From Novosphingobium sp. BW1 (GTDB taxonomy: Bacteria; Pseudomonadota; Alphaproteobacteria; Sphingomonadales; Sphingomonadaceae): a stretch of 61,585 nucleotides of DNA. The stretch lies in the NCBI RefSeq assembly GCF_008107685.1, contig NZ_VIRF01000064.1:1-61585 (forward strand), given 5' to 3'. How positions within the stretch are numbered: the stretch's first letter is position 1; each line of letters begins with the position of its first letter. This document shows, piece after piece, positions 41,554 through 51,969 of the stretch. The notes under the pieces are model-generated. The model saw only the letters and a program-made list of their open reading frames with translations. It was not told the DNA's origin and ran no database searches. The position numbers and the translations under genes are program-made.

Positions 41554-42306
41554 ATGACCGAGATCCGCTTCCACGAAATGGCCGATGGCCGCCGCATCGC
41601 CCACCGCTTCGCGCCCGGACAGGGGCCCACGCTCGTCTTTCTGCCGGGTTACATGTCCGACATGTCGGGCAGCAAGGCGGCCGCGCTGTTCGAGATGGCC
41701 GTCCACACCGGTCGCGCTTGCCTGCTCGTCGACTATTCGGGCTGCGGCGCGAGTGACGGCGATTTCGCCGACGGCACGCTCAGCCGCTGGCGCGACGAGG
41801 TGGTTGCGGTCATCGAGGCCGCCGCGCTCGACAAGGTGGTCCTGATCGGCTCCTCGATGGGCGGCTGGCTCATGCTGATGGTGGCCGATGCCCTGCCCGA
41901 CAAGGTCCACTCGATGATCGGCATTGCCGCTGCGCCCGACTTTACCGACTGGGGCATCGCGCAGATGGACAAGGGCCTGCTCGCCGATGGCGAAACCATC
42001 TATGAAGACAACCCCTACGGCCCCGAGCCCACGCCGACCCACCCCGCCTTCTGGGCCGACGGGCAGGCGAACCTGCAACTGGAGACGCCGATCGAGTTCT
42101 ACGGTCCGGTGCGTCTCCTCCACGGCCAGCGCGACGAGGACGTGCCTTTCGACCTCTCCTTGCGCCTGTGTGAAATGCTGCGTTCAGACGATGTGCAGGT
42201 GACTTTCATCAAGGACGGCGACCACCGCCTTTCGCGCGAGACCGATATCGCGGTTCTCATGCGCACCGTGGCCGACCTGCTTCTGGCCCGTGATCCGGAA
42301 AGCTGA
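41554..42306 (+). CDS. Alpha/beta hydrolase
   Basis: This 250-residue hydrolase has the oxyanion region FLPGYMSDMSGSKA, the nucleophile elbow GSSMGG, a late Asp in GQRDEDVPFD, and the catalytic His in DGDHRLSRE. It is similar to bacterial homologues of the palmitoyl-protein thioesterase/ABHD10 type. The ATG at 41554 gives MTEIRFHEMADGRRIAHR. The substrate is unknown. Confidence 0.85.
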   Translation: MTEIRFHEMADGRRIAHRFAPGQGPTLVFLPGYMSDMSGSKAAALFEMAVHTGRACLLVDYSGCGASDGDFADGTLSRWRDEVVAVIEAAALDKVVLIGSSMGGWLMLMVADALPDKVHSMIGIAAAPDFTDWGIAQMDKGLLADGETIYEDNPYGPEPTPTHPAFWADGQANLQLETPIEFYGPVRLLHGQRDEDVPFDLSLRLCEMLRSDDVQVTFIKDGDHRLSRETDIAVLMRTVADLLLARDPES

Positions 42307-42340
42307 TCGTCCGCACGGCCGACCGGAGACGTAACCCTCG

Positions 42341-43210
42341 ATGTCGATATCGTTGCTTCTAATGCCTCTTCTCGCCCAGGCGGCGGGGACCATTGGCTCG
42401 CCCTATGCCTCTTCGCTTCCGCTCGAGATCATCGAGAAGAAGAACGACGCAGCGCGCAAACAGGCGCAGGAGCGGGCCTATGCCGGGCCCGCCGCGCCGG
42501 TTAGTCGCAAGGGTTGCATGGACCTTGTCCAGTCCGATCCGCAGCGCTCGGCCGAACTGGCGCAGGAGGCTCTGTATGAGGCGATGGGGCGCGAACGTGT
42601 GCGCGCAGGGCTGTGCCTGGGTGCCGCGCTCACCGTGCTGGAACGCTTCGACGAGGCGCGTGAGGCCTTCGTCACCGCGCGCGATGCGACCGAGGCCGAG
42701 GACCACGTCAGCCGCGCGCGGCTGGGCGACATGGCGGCCAATGCCGAACTGGCGCAGGGCAATGGCGCCAAGGCGCTGCTCCTGCTGGGCCCCGCGCTCA
42801 CCGAAGCAAAGGCCAGCGGTGATGACCGCGTGCTCGCCGAAGTCCAGATTGACCGTGCGCGCGGGCTTGTCGCCGTCGACCAGGCGGGGCAGGCGGCCGA
42901 TGCCCTCGCGGCGGCACGCGTCGCCGATCCGGAGAACGCGCAGGCCTGGCTTCTTTCGGCGACGCTCGCGCGGCGCCAGGACCAGTTGATCGTCGCCTCG
43001 GGCCAGATCGAGACGGCCGCGAAACTGGCGCCGCGCGACCCTGCGGTCGGCCTGGAGGCGGGTGTGATCGCGATGCTTTCGGGCGATGCCTCGGCCGCGC
43101 GCCGAAGCTGGCAGTCGGTGGTGGACGTCGACCCGCAAAGCCCGGAAGCCCAGACCGCCAAGACTTATCTTGCGCAGACGGCCCCCGATGAGAGGCCGGA
43201 GCGCCCCTGA
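42341..43210 (+). CDS. Tetratricopeptide-repeat protein, probably exported
   Basis: This 289-residue protein begins with a short hydrophobic signal-like segment (MSISLLLMPLLAQAAG). It has TPR-like helical pairs over roughly residues 70-280, for instance ALTVLERFDEAREAFVTARD and AQAWLLSATLARRQDQLIVA. One Cys pair, C59 and C92, could form a disulfide. It lies 34 bp after the hydrolase. No specific partner can be named. Confidence 0.72.
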   Translation: MSISLLLMPLLAQAAGTIGSPYASSLPLEIIEKKNDAARKQAQERAYAGPAAPVSRKGCMDLVQSDPQRSAELAQEALYEAMGRERVRAGLCLGAALTVLERFDEAREAFVTARDATEAEDHVSRARLGDMAANAELAQGNGAKALLLLGPALTEAKASGDDRVLAEVQIDRARGLVAVDQAGQAADALAAARVADPENAQAWLLSATLARRQDQLIVASGQIETAAKLAPRDPAVGLEAGVIAMLSGDASAARRSWQSVVDVDPQSPEAQTAKTYLAQTAPDERPERP

Positions 43211-43232
43211 GGCCCCAGATTTACGGATAACG

Positions 43233-44219
43233 ATGCCTATGGTACCCCTTTCGGTTCTCGACCTCGTCACCGTTCGCGAAGGCGACAGCGTGGCCCGCTC
43301 GCTCGACATTAGCGTTGACACCGCCAGGGCCGCCGAGGTCAACGGTTTCAAGCGCTACTGGGTGGCCGAGCATCACGGCATGGCGGGGATTGCGGGGGGC
43401 GCGACCTCGGTCGTGCTCGCGCACATCGCCAATGCGACCAAGTCCATCCGGATCGGCGCGGGCGGGATCATGCTGCCCAATCACACGCCCTATGTCATCG
43501 CCGAGCAGTTCGGCACGCTTTCGGCAATGTTCCCGGGCCGCGTCGACTTGGGGCTGGGCCGTGCGGCGGGCGCGGACGGACGGCTGGCCAACGCGCTGCG
43601 CAAGGACATCATGAGCGCTTCGGAACGCTTCCCGCAGGACGTCGTCGAACTGCGCGCGCGCTTCGCCGGGCAAGCTGTGGGCGGGGTGGAATCTCCGCAG
43701 GCGAGCGGCGCGGATGCGGAAATGTGGATCCTGGGCTCCAGCCTCTTTGGTGCGCAGCTCGCCGCCATGCTGGGCCTCCCCTATGCCTTCGCCTCGCACT
43801 TCGCGCCCACCCACCTGGACGAGGCGGCACGCATCTACCGCGAGCGCTTCGAGCCCTCCGAATTTTGCGACAAGCCCTATTTTATGGCCGCGATCAACAC
43901 GATGGCGGCCGAGACTGAGGAGGAGGCCTGGTACATCTCCTCCTCCACCGACCAGAGCTTCGTGGCGCTGCGCACAGGCAATCCCGGCAAGCTGCAGCCG
44001 CCGCTCCCCAACTACCGCGAAGGGCTCCCTGGGCCTGCGCGCGCGATGCTGGAGCAGATGCGCGGGGTCGCCGCCGTGGGCACGCCCGACCAGGTGCGCG
44101 CGGGGCTGGAGGCCTTTGTCGAGCGCACGCAGGCCGACGAGCTGATTCTGAGCGCCTCGACCTTCGATCCCGCCGCGCAGATCCGCTCGCTTGAACTGAT
44201 CGCCGGGGCGCTCGACTGA
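43233..44219 (+). CDS. LLM-class (luciferase-like) flavin-dependent oxidoreductase
   Basis: This 328-residue TIM-barrel enzyme uses FMN (or F420). It has the pattern [50 protein letters not shown], and [14 protein letters not shown], as in the YhbW/luxAB-like family. The ATG at 43233 has no strong ribosome site. The substrate is unknown. It lies 22 bp after the TPR gene. Confidence 0.88.
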   Translation: MPMVPLSVLDLVTVREGDSVARSLDISVDTARAAEVNGFKRYWVAEHHGMAGIAGGATSVVLAHIANATKSIRIGAGGIMLPNHTPYVIAEQFGTLSAMFPGRVDLGLGRAAGADGRLANALRKDIMSASERFPQDVVELRARFAGQAVGGVESPQASGADAEMWILGSSLFGAQLAAMLGLPYAFASHFAPTHLDEAARIYRERFEPSEFCDKPYFMAAINTMAAETEEEAWYISSSTDQSFVALRTGNPGKLQPPLPNYREGLPGPARAMLEQMRGVAAVGTPDQVRAGLEAFVERTQADELILSASTFDPAAQIRSLELIAGALD

Positions 44220-44313
44220 GCCGCGAGGGCGAGAGCTGGTACAAGACTATGTAGGCGCAGGGGTATTGCAAGGCACGCCGCAAGCGGCCAGACATGCCCG
44301 TCCAGGAGGGGAT

Positions 44314-45540
44314 ATGAACCAGTCTGATGTTGTTATCGTGGGCGCCGGACACGGCGGTGCCCAATCTGCCCTGGCCCTGCGCCAGAACGGTTTCGAAGGC
44401 TCGATCACGGTGATCGGGCGCGAGCCGGAGTATCCATACGAGCGTCCACCGCTCTCCAAGGAGTACTTCGCGCGCGAGAAGACCTTCGACCGCCTCTATA
44501 TCCGCCCGCCCACGTTCTGGGCCGAAAAGGATGTGATCTTCCGTCTCGGCTGCGAGGTCATCAAGGTCGATCCCAAGGCGCATACCCTGAGGCTCTCGGA
44601 TGGCGAGACTTTCGAATATGGCAAGCTGGTCTGGGCGACCGGCGGTGATCCGCGTCGCCTGTCCTGTTCCGGCGCGGGGCTGGCGGGCGTCCATGCGGTG
44701 CGCACGCGCGCCGATTGCGACACCCTGATGGCCGAGGTCGACGCCGGGATCCGAGAGGTGGTGGTTATCGGCGGAGGCTACATCGGCCTGGAGGCGGCTG
44801 CCGTGCTGGCCAAGCTGGGTCTGGATGTCACGCTCCTCGAAGCGTTGCCGCGCGTGCTTGCGCGCGTGGCGGGCGAGGAGTTATCGGCCTTCTATGAGAA
44901 GGAGCACCGCGAGCACGGCGTGGACCTGCGCACGGGCGTTGAGGTCGAGTGCCTCGAAGGCGATGGCCGCAAGGTCACTGGCGTCAAGCTCGCCGATGGT
45001 TCGGTCCTTCCCGCCGAGGCCGTGATCGTGGGCATCGGCATCGTGCCCGCGGTCGGCCCGCTTATCGCGGCGGGTGCCGCGGGTGCCAATGGCGTCGATG
45101 TGGATGAATACTGCCGCACCTCGCTTCCCGACATCTACGCCATCGGCGATTGCGCGGCCTTTGCCTGCGGCTTTGCCGGCGGCGATGTGATGCGCGTGGA
45201 ATCGGTGCAGAACGCCAACGACATGGCGACCTGCGTCGCCAGGACGCTGTGCGGCGACCAGCAGCCCTACAAGGCTTTCCCGTGGTTCTGGTCGAACCAG
45301 TATGACCTGAAGCTGCAGACAGCGGGCATCAACAAGGACTTCGATACCACCGTGGTACGCGGCGATCCGGACACCCGCAAGTTTTCGGTGGTGTACCTGC
45401 GCGGTGGGCGCGTCGCCGCGATCGACAGCGTCAACATGGTCAAGGACTACGTTCAGGGCCGCAAGCTGGTCGAAGCGGGCGCGAAGGTCGACGTCGAGCA
45501 GCTCGCCGATCCCGAGGTTCCTCTCAAGTCGCTTCTGTGA
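44314..45540 (+). CDS. FAD-dependent NAD(P)H:ferredoxin/rubredoxin reductase-like protein
   Basis: This 408-residue flavoprotein resembles the ferredoxin reductases of Rieske dioxygenase and P450 systems. It has an FAD motif, [19 protein letters not shown], the conserved [13 protein letters not shown], an NAD motif, [19 protein letters not shown], and the second FAD motif, [13 protein letters not shown]-terminal reductase domain begins near [20 protein letters not shown] lies close upstream. No ferredoxin or oxygenase gene is next to it, so its partner is elsewhere. Confidence 0.9.
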   Translation: MNQSDVVIVGAGHGGAQSALALRQNGFEGSITVIGREPEYPYERPPLSKEYFAREKTFDRLYIRPPTFWAEKDVIFRLGCEVIKVDPKAHTLRLSDGETFEYGKLVWATGGDPRRLSCSGAGLAGVHAVRTRADCDTLMAEVDAGIREVVVIGGGYIGLEAAAVLAKLGLDVTLLEALPRVLARVAGEELSAFYEKEHREHGVDLRTGVEVECLEGDGRKVTGVKLADGSVLPAEAVIVGIGIVPAVGPLIAAGAAGANGVDVDEYCRTSLPDIYAIGDCAAFACGFAGGDVMRVESVQNANDMATCVARTLCGDQQPYKAFPWFWSNQYDLKLQTAGINKDFDTTVVRGDPDTRKFSVVYLRGGRVAAIDSVNMVKDYVQGRKLVEAGAKVDVEQLADPEVPLKSLL

Positions 45541-45668
45541 AGCGATAGGTCCTGTATCGCGCCTGCGGACTGGACCTGTGCAGAAATGTCGTTAAGGCCC
45601 GCACTTTCGTAATTTTCAAAGGGGTGGGCGTTGACGCACGCACGCACCCGCGCAAGGGGTGAAGCGGT

Positions 45669-46985
45669 ATGAACGCGCGGACGGACGCGGAAAGCAGGCA
45701 GGCGCGCGGGCTTGAGCCCTATCGGCGCAACGCGCGGGTGCTGGGCGCGAGCCTTGTCGGCACCGCGGTCGAGTTCTACGACTTCTACATCTACGCCACG
45801 GCCACTGCGCTCGTCTTCGGGCCGCTGTTTTTTCCCGCCGATTCGGCCTCCGCGCAGCAGCTGGCGGCCTATGCGAGCTTTGCCATCGCGTTCCTTGCCC
45901 GGCCCATCGGCGCCACCTTCTTCGGCCATTTCGGTGACCGGGTGGGGCGCAAGTCCACGCTTGTCGCCTCGCTCATGCTGATGGGTGGGGCGACGGTCGC
46001 GATCGGCTTCCTGCCCACCTACGCGAGCCTAGGCTGGTATGCGCCGCTCCTTTTGTGCGTCCTGCGCTTCGGGCAGGGCCTGGGGCTGGGCGGCGAATGG
46101 GGCGGCGCCGCGCTGCTCGCGGTGGAGAGCGCTCCGCCCGGCTGGCGCGCACGCTTTGGCATGTTCCCGCAGCTGGGCGCGCCGCTGGGCTTCCTAGCGG
46201 CTAACGGTCTGTTCCTGATCCTGTCCGGGCTGCTGAGCGAAGCTCAGTTCGTAGCCTGGGGCTGGCGTTTGCCGTTCCTGCTGAGTTCGGTCCTTGTCGG
46301 GCTGGGCCTGTGGATTCGCTTTAAGCTCTCCGACAGCCACGCGCTTGATGCTACGGGGCACATCGCGCCACCCAAGGCGATTCCCCTGTTTGAGCTGTTC
46401 AAGGGCCACCTGCGCCAGACGGTTGCGGGCACTTTCGCGGTCGTCGCCTGCTTTGCCATCTACTATCTCACCACCGCCTTTGCCTTGGGCTATGGCACGG
46501 GCGAACTGGGCTATGACCGGCAGGATTTCCTGGGCGTGCAGTTGTTCGCAATCCTGTTCATGGCGCTGGGCATCGTGGTCGCAGGTTACGCAGCGGACCG
46601 TTGGTCTTCGCGCTCTGTCCTTCTGACAGGTTCGCTCTGCGCGATTGGTGTGGGTGTCATGATGGGGCCGATGCTGGGCGCGGGCTCGCTCGCCGTGATC
46701 GCGCTTTTCCTGGCGATGGGCCTGTTCACCATGGGCCTCGTCTACGGTCCGCTGGCCGCACTCCTGCCGCAGCTGTTTCCGGCGCGGGTGCGCTACACCG
46801 GCTCCTCAATCGCCTTCAATGTCGGTGGGATCCTGGGCGGCGGTTTTGCCCCGGCCGTGGCGCAGGGGCTGGTGGATCAGGGCGGATTGGCCTTTGTCGG
46901 CCTCTACATCTCCGGCGCCGCGGTGCTTACGCTAGTCGGGCTGCTCAGTCTTTCCCGAAACACGGAGCGCGACTTCACTGTCTAA
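45669..46985 (+). CDS. MFS transporter of the metabolite:H+ symporter type
   Basis: This 438-residue protein has twelve predicted helices. The MHS signature is GTAVEFYDFYIYATATALVFGPLFFP and GHFGDRVGRKSTLV, with RFGQGLGLGGEWGGAALLAVE. Relatives carry dicarboxylates, shikimate or osmolytes. The stop codon TAA at 46983-46985 is also the left target duplication of the IS5-type remnant that follows directly. The insertion therefore kept or supplied the stop. Confidence 0.9.
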   Translation: MNARTDAESRQARGLEPYRRNARVLGASLVGTAVEFYDFYIYATATALVFGPLFFPADSASAQQLAAYASFAIAFLARPIGATFFGHFGDRVGRKSTLVASLMLMGGATVAIGFLPTYASLGWYAPLLLCVLRFGQGLGLGGEWGGAALLAVESAPPGWRARFGMFPQLGAPLGFLAANGLFLILSGLLSEAQFVAWGWRLPFLLSSVLVGLGLWIRFKLSDSHALDATGHIAPPKAIPLFELFKGHLRQTVAGTFAVVACFAIYYLTTAFALGYGTGELGYDRQDFLGVQLFAILFMALGIVVAGYAADRWSSRSVLLTGSLCAIGVGVMMGPMLGAGSLAVIALFLAMGLFTMGLVYGPLAALLPQLFPARVRYTGSSIAFNVGGILGGGFAPAVAQGLVDQGGLAFVGLYISGAAVLTLVGLLSLSRNTERDFTV

Positions 46986-47529
46986 GTGTCTGATTGGAAA
47001 TTAAGTTGAGTGGTATCCGCAGGTTAGCTTGACGGTTTGGCCTGTTGTTGATCCAGAGGTTTCGCCAAAAACTACCGTGGATTCAACGATGTGGACCGAT
47101 ACCACTCGCGCCCTTCATGCGCGAAGCGGGCTGGCATTGCCAAGTGATATGCGCGATGCCGAGTGGGCGGTTCTGGAGCCCTGCTGCCACCTGCGTCACA
47201 TGCTGGGCGACCTCGCAAATGGCCGTTGCGGCGCATTGTTGAGGCGATCCTTTACCTACTGCGCGGCGGTTTGCCTTGGCAAATGGACCATCGAGATCAT
47301 CAAGAAGTCCGATGCCGCGAAAGGTTTCGAGGTGCAGCCCCGGCGCTGGGCCCGGCGCTGGGGCGTCGAGCGAACGCTGGCATGGCTGAACCGGAACCGA
47401 CGGCTCGCAAAAGACTTCGAGCAGACTATTGCGTCTGCAACCGCATGGCTCCTCATCGCCTCGATCCAGCTCTTCACCCGGTGCATTGCAAGGTCATGAA
47501 ACACAAACCGATAATTTTGAACAAGACAC
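46986..47529 (+). mobile_element. IS5/IS427-type element, internally deleted (544 bp)
   Basis: The ends are imperfect inverted repeats: GTGTCTGATTGGAAATTA (46986 on) and, inverted from 47529, GTGTCTTGTTCAAAATTA. TAA flanks both sides (46983-46985 and 47530-47532), fitting a TNA target duplication. Inside lie the beginning and end of an IS5 transposase with the middle missing. The ends look intact, so it may still be mobilised in trans. Confidence 0.8.
47089..47499 (+). pseudogene. IS5-family transposase remnant
   Basis: The frame starts [20 protein letters not shown] and reads to VLEP. It then shifts to another frame reading [20 protein letters not shown] and GLPWQM, and returns to the first frame at [18 protein letters not shown] and the C-terminal [20 protein letters not shown]. 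The central DDE domain, roughly half the protein, is deleted. A 12-nt tandem duplication adds RRWA near the C-terminus. No active transposase can be made. Confidence 0.85.
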
Positions 47530-47661
47530 TAAAAGTGTATCTGTATTGAGCGCTTCATTCAATTTTTATTATTTCAGCTGTCATGTAGATTTATTGTTAC
47601 ATGCGATGAATATTTGAGTAGATATAATCTCTTTGGGCGAACAGGTCTTAGGGGAGGTGTT

Positions 47662-48486
47662 GTGAGGCGGATTCTACTTTCGAAAGCCGCGTCGGTGGTT
47701 CGTACGCTCGGATCACGCGAGGCGCTGCAGAGAATGGCCTTCAACGCGATCCGGCTGCATCGCCCGGAAGTGCGCGACCTGGTGGCGAGTGCGGACCTGC
47801 AGTTCCTGGCCTACTGCATGGCGCGGCGCGAACGCTCGAAATCGCAGATCATGCAGGACCTGTGGGTCTGCTATGAACTGGGCGAGAAGCGTGAGGGGTT
47901 CTTCGTCGAGTTCGGTGCGACCAACGGATTGAAGAACTCGAACACCTGGCTGCTGGAACACGAGCTGGGCTGGTCGGGCATTCTCGCTGAGCCAAATCCC
48001 ATCTGGCACGGGGATCTTGCCGCCAATCGTGCTGCCAGAATCGAGCACCGCTGCGTGTCCTCGCGCTCAGGCGAGAGGGTCGCGTTCCTCACCACCGACG
48101 AGGATGATCCCGAATTGAGCGGTATCGCCGCCTTTTCCGATGGCGATCACTTCGCGGATCTGCGCAGCAGGGCCGCGCAGATAGAGGTGGAGACGCTCTC
48201 TCTCGACGACCTGCTGGAGACCTACCAGGCGCCGCCTGTCATCGACTACATGTCGGTCGACACCGAGGGCAGCGAACTCGATATCCTTTCCGCCTACAGC
48301 TTTCGCCACCGTTTCCGGTCGATCTCGGTCGAAACCAATCCGAAGAATGAGGCGGCGATCGACGCACTGCTTGCGGCCCAGGGCTACATGCGGGTGTTTC
48401 GCCAGTTCTCGCAGTGGGATGGCTGGTACGTCGCGGCCGAAAGCCGGGACCGCGATCGCGGCGAGGTCGCCGCGCCCGAAGCCTGA
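47662..48486 (+). CDS. FkbM-family methyltransferase
   Basis: This protein of about 274 residues has FkbM-type SAM-methyltransferase motifs: GFFVEFGATNGLKNSNTWLLEHELGW, GILAEPNPIWH, and a late VIDYMSVDTEGSELDIL. Such enzymes O-methylate sugars in surface glycans or natural products. The GTG at 47662 has GGGGAGG just upstream; a TTG at 47614 would extend it by 16 residues without a ribosome site. The upstream 130 bp is unusually AT-rich, suggesting transferred DNA around the IS5 remnant. Confidence 0.82.
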   Translation: MRRILLSKAASVVRTLGSREALQRMAFNAIRLHRPEVRDLVASADLQFLAYCMARRERSKSQIMQDLWVCYELGEKREGFFVEFGATNGLKNSNTWLLEHELGWSGILAEPNPIWHGDLAANRAARIEHRCVSSRSGERVAFLTTDEDDPELSGIAAFSDGDHFADLRSRAAQIEVETLSLDDLLETYQAPPVIDYMSVDTEGSELDILSAYSFRHRFRSISVETNPKNEAAIDALLAAQGYMRVFRQFSQWDGWYVAAESRDRDRGEVAAPEA

Positions 48487-48495
48487 GCGCAGGGT

Positions 48496-49563
48496 TCACC
48501 CGGTGAGGCGATGGAATGCCCAATCGGCGGCTTCGGCCACCACGTCATCGGCGTCCGTGCGCAGCGCTTCGACTTGTGGGAGAAGGGCGCTCCACCCGCT
48601 GTTGCCCGCCGCATAGAGGCAGTTGCGCAGGAACCGGCTGCGTCCTACGCGCTTGATTGGCGAGCCAGAGAACAGCTTGCGAAAGCCCGCGTCATCGAGC
48701 GTGAGCAGATCGGCGAGATCGGGCGCGGTCAGCTCCGCGCGCGGCAGGAAGGGCTTCATCGTGTGGGCGCTCTGGGCGAACTTGTTCCAGGGGCACACCG
48801 CCAGGCAATCGTCGCAGCCGTAGATGCGGTTGCCCAGCCCTTCGCGCAGATTCTCGGGCACCGGGCCCTTGTGCTCGATGGTGAGATAACTGATGCAGCG
48901 CCGGGCATCGAGCTGGTAGGGCGCAGGGAAGGCGTCGGTCGGGCAGGCGTCCTGGCAGGCGCGACACGACCCGCAGGCATCGCGCGCAGGCGTTGAGAGC
49001 GGGAGCGCAAGCGTGGTGTAGATCTCGCCCAGGAACAGCCAGGAGCCGTGCTTGCGGCTGACGAGGTTGGTGTGCTTGCCCTGCCAGCCAAGCCCGGCGG
49101 CCGCGCCTAGCGGCTTTTCCATGACGGGCGCAGTGTCGGTGAAGACCTTGACGCCCGCTTCGCCAAGGCCGCGCTTGTCCGCCTCCGCGACAAGCCAGCG
49201 TGCCAGGTGCTTGAGCGCCTTCTTGACTGTGTCGTGGTAGTCCGCGCCTTGTGCATAGACCGAGATGCGCGCGCGCTCGGGATCGTCCGCCAGCGCCAGC
49301 GGGTCGTGTGCGGGGGCGTAGCTCATGCCAAGGGCGATGACACGCTGCGCCTCGTTCCAGAGGCCTTGTGGCGAGCGGCGGTGATGGGCACGCTCGGCCA
49401 TCCAGCCCATCGTGCCGTGCATGTCGGCCTCCAGCCAGGCTTCGAGTCGCGCGGCGCGTTCAGGGTCTTCCTCTGCATCGGCAATGCCGAAGGCGCAGAA
49501 GCCCAGCGAACGCGCTTCCTTTTCAAGGTCTTCTCGAAGGGCACTTAGGACGGTCTTAACCAA
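48496..49563 (-). CDS. queG: Epoxyqueuosine reductase
   Basis: This cobalamin- and 4Fe-4S-dependent enzyme performs the last step of queuosine synthesis on tRNA. The protein has about 355 residues, with two ferredoxin-type motifs, [16 protein letters not shown] and [11 protein letters not shown], and the N-terminal pattern [10 protein letters not shown]. The C-terminal HEAT-like end is present ([21 protein letters not shown]). The start is probably TTG at 49563 with GGAG six bases upstream; a GTG at 49587 is possible. Confidence 0.93.
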   Translation of the reverse strand: MVKTVLSALREDLEKEARSLGFCAFGIADAEEDPERAARLEAWLEADMHGTMGWMAERAHHRRSPQGLWNEAQRVIALGMSYAPAHDPLALADDPERARISVYAQGADYHDTVKKALKHLARWLVAEADKRGLGEAGVKVFTDTAPVMEKPLGAAAGLGWQGKHTNLVSRKHGSWLFLGEIYTTLALPLSTPARDACGSCRACQDACPTDAFPAPYQLDARRCISYLTIEHKGPVPENLREGLGNRIYGCDDCLAVCPWNKFAQSAHTMKPFLPRAELTAPDLADLLTLDDAGFRKLFSGSPIKRVGRSRFLRNCLYAAGNSGWSALLPQVEALRTDADDVVAEAADWAFHRLTG

Positions 49564-49650
49564 GACGGCTCCATGGACGGGGTTCACACGCCGCAGCGCG
49601 CGCACGAAGATAACGGGGTCGATATGGAGTGTGCACTAGGAGATAGGCCC

Positions 49651-50652
49651 ATGACGGGCAATGCGCCATCGCGGGAGAGTGCTGCTAAGGCACCCGTGTC
49701 CCCGGACCCTGCGCGTGCTCTAGCGATCGAGGCGCGCGGGCTGATCAAGAGCTTCGATGGCACGCGCGCGGTCGACGGGGTTAATCTCTCGGTGCCGGAA
49801 GGCGCGGTCTATGGCATTCTCGGGCCCAACGGAGCGGGCAAGACCACGACCTTGCGCATGGTTCTGGGCATCATCGATCCCGATGCGGGCGTGCGCAGGA
49901 TCCTGGGCCACGACCGGCCGCACGAGGTGGCGCACACCATCGGCTACCTGCCCGAGGAGCGCGGGCTCTACCCCGCGATGAAGGCGGTCGAGGCCATCGC
50001 GTTCCTGGGCGCGCTGCGCGGTCTTCCCTTGAAGGAGGGGCGCAGGCGCGGGCGCGAGCTGCTGGAACGCCATGGCCTTGGCCACGCGGCCGACCGCCAG
50101 ATCCGCCAGCTTTCCAAGGGTATGGCGCAGCAGGTTCAGATCCTGGGCACGCTTGTCCATCGCCCCCGCCTGGTCATTTTCGATGAACCCTTCTCCGGTC
50201 TCGATGCGCTCAACCAGGGGCGGCTCGAGGCGATGATGCGCGATCTCGCCGCAGAGGGGACCACCGTCATCTTCTCCACCCACGTTATCGCGCATGCCGA
50301 GCGTCTGTGCGACGAGGTCGCGATCATCGCAGGCGGCCAGGTGCCCTTCGCAGGCTCGGTCGACGTCGCGCGCGACCGTATCCCGGCGCAGGTCCGCCTG
50401 GAGACGCGGGCGCGTGAGGGCGCCTGGCGCGCCGCGCTTCCTGCCGATGCCCGGCGTGAAGGACGATTCTGGTATTTCCCGTTGCCCGAAAGCGGTATCG
50501 AGCCCCTGCTGCGCGCGCTGATCGAAGGCGAGGCGGGCATCCTCTCGCTCTCGATCGAGCGGGCGGGCCTCCACGACGCCTTCGTCGCCATCGCCGGCGA
50601 GGCGGCGGCGCGCGCGATGGGGCAGGACGCGCCAGAGGAAACCGGCTCGTGA
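49651..50652 (+). CDS. ABC transporter ATP-binding protein (NatA-like)
   Basis: This 333-residue ATPase has Walker A GPNGAGKTT, signature LSKGMAQQVQ and Walker B LVIFDEPFSGLD. The order and the C-terminal domain of about 100 residues resemble NatA/YhaQ exporters of Na+ or drugs. AGGAG lies before the ATG. The last codons overlap the permease start (GTGA). Confidence 0.88.
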   Translation: MTGNAPSRESAAKAPVSPDPARALAIEARGLIKSFDGTRAVDGVNLSVPEGAVYGILGPNGAGKTTTLRMVLGIIDPDAGVRRILGHDRPHEVAHTIGYLPEERGLYPAMKAVEAIAFLGALRGLPLKEGRRRGRELLERHGLGHAADRQIRQLSKGMAQQVQILGTLVHRPRLVIFDEPFSGLDALNQGRLEAMMRDLAAEGTTVIFSTHVIAHAERLCDEVAIIAGGQVPFAGSVDVARDRIPAQVRLETRAREGAWRAALPADARREGRFWYFPLPESGIEPLLRALIEGEAGILSLSIERAGLHDAFVAIAGEAAARAMGQDAPEETGS

Positions 50653-51905
50653 GTGATATGCGAGAGCCAGGCCACTCGGGCCGCCTGTCCATGCTGTCGG
50701 CGGCCTGGGTAATCGCCCGGCGTGACTTCGTGGCGATCCTGTTCAGCCGAGCCTTCTTCTTCTTCCTCTTGGGACCGCTGTTCCCGGTCCTCGTCGGAAT
50801 CCTGGCAGGCTCGGTCGGCCAGCGCGTGCAGCAGACCGCCCAGAGCCCCGAGATCGGCCTTGTCATGGCCGAGGCCGACGCGCGCCGCATCCTTGCCGCG
50901 CGCGAGGCTTTGGCTGCGCGGTTGGGCGAGAGCGTGCCACGCATGACGCTGGTGCACGCCTTGGCCAAGGGGGAGGACTATGAACCGCGCAGCGCCCTGG
51001 AAGGCCGTGCGGCCAATATTGCCGCGATCCTTTCCGGGACTGCCGAGGCGCCGGAGCTGACGGGGCCGCGCACGCGAATCGAGAGTTGGCGCGGCCCGGT
51101 CGCGATGGTCGCCGCGCAGGCGCAGGCGGGTGAACTCGCGCCCTGGCCCAAGGTTCGTCTGGAAACCACCACCTCGAGCAGCGCGACCGAGCGACGCGGG
51201 CGCCTCACCACCGCGCAAGGCGCACAGACGCTGCTGTTCCTTCTGACGATGATGCTTGCGGGCATGGTTCTCTCCAACCTCGTCGAGGAAAAGGGCAACA
51301 AGATCATCGAGGTGCTAGCCGCTGCAATTCCCATGGAGGCGGTCTTCATGGGCAAGCTGTTCGCCATGCTCGGCGTTTCGCTGGTCGGTATCGCGACTTG
51401 GGGCGCGACCGTGGGCGCGGTGCTTCTGGCAGGCAGTTCGGTGCTGCCCACGCTGACCACGCCGGCAGTCGGCTGGCCGATGCTGGTAGTCCTGGGTGTG
51501 GTTTACTTCGCTACGGCCTACCTGCTGCTGGGCTCGGTGTTCCTGGCTGTAGGCTCGCTGGCGACAACCGTGCGCGAGGTGCAGACGCTCTCGATGCCGG
51601 TGACGATGGTGCAGTTGCTGGTATTCTTTCTCGCCAGCTATGCGATGACGCAGCCGGGCACGGCAATCGAGTACTTTGCGCTTATCTTCCCCTTCAGTGC
51701 GCCCTTTGCGATGCTCGCCCGCGCGGCGCAGGACCCGGCGCTTCTGCCTCATATCCCGGCGGTGCTGGCGCAGTGCGCCTGGGTGCTGCTACTCGTACGG
51801 CTGGGCTCGGCGCTTTTCCGCAAGCGGGTGATGAAGTCGGGCCCTGCGGGGGTGAAGAAGGCGCGTCGCTCGCTGTTCATGCGCAAGGCAGGCGCGAAGG
51901 TGTAG
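50649..51905 (+). CDS. ABC transporter permease (NatB-like)
   Basis: This 418-residue ABC-2 permease has an N-terminal helix (FLLGPLFPVLVGILAGSVG), a large extracytoplasmic domain to about residue 190 and six C-terminal helices. VEEKGNKIIEVLAAAIPMEAVFMGKL is the NatB family pattern. It works with the preceding ATPase as an exporter, and the substrate is not evident. The start is GTG at 50649, overlapping the ATPase gene. Confidence 0.87.
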   Translation: MSDMREPGHSGRLSMLSAAWVIARRDFVAILFSRAFFFFLLGPLFPVLVGILAGSVGQRVQQTAQSPEIGLVMAEADARRILAAREALAARLGESVPRMTLVHALAKGEDYEPRSALEGRAANIAAILSGTAEAPELTGPRTRIESWRGPVAMVAAQAQAGELAPWPKVRLETTTSSSATERRGRLTTAQGAQTLLFLLTMMLAGMVLSNLVEEKGNKIIEVLAAAIPMEAVFMGKLFAMLGVSLVGIATWGATVGAVLLAGSSVLPTLTTPAVGWPMLVVLGVVYFATAYLLLGSVFLAVGSLATTVREVQTLSMPVTMVQLLVFFLASYAMTQPGTAIEYFALIFPFSAPFAMLARAAQDPALLPHIPAVLAQCAWVLLLVRLGSALFRKRVMKSGPAGVKKARRSLFMRKAGAKV

Positions 51906-51969
51906 TCTTCCCTCTTGCGAATCACAGGCGGGAGCGGGGTGGCGGCTTCCGCGCGATTGGGGAGAGAGC

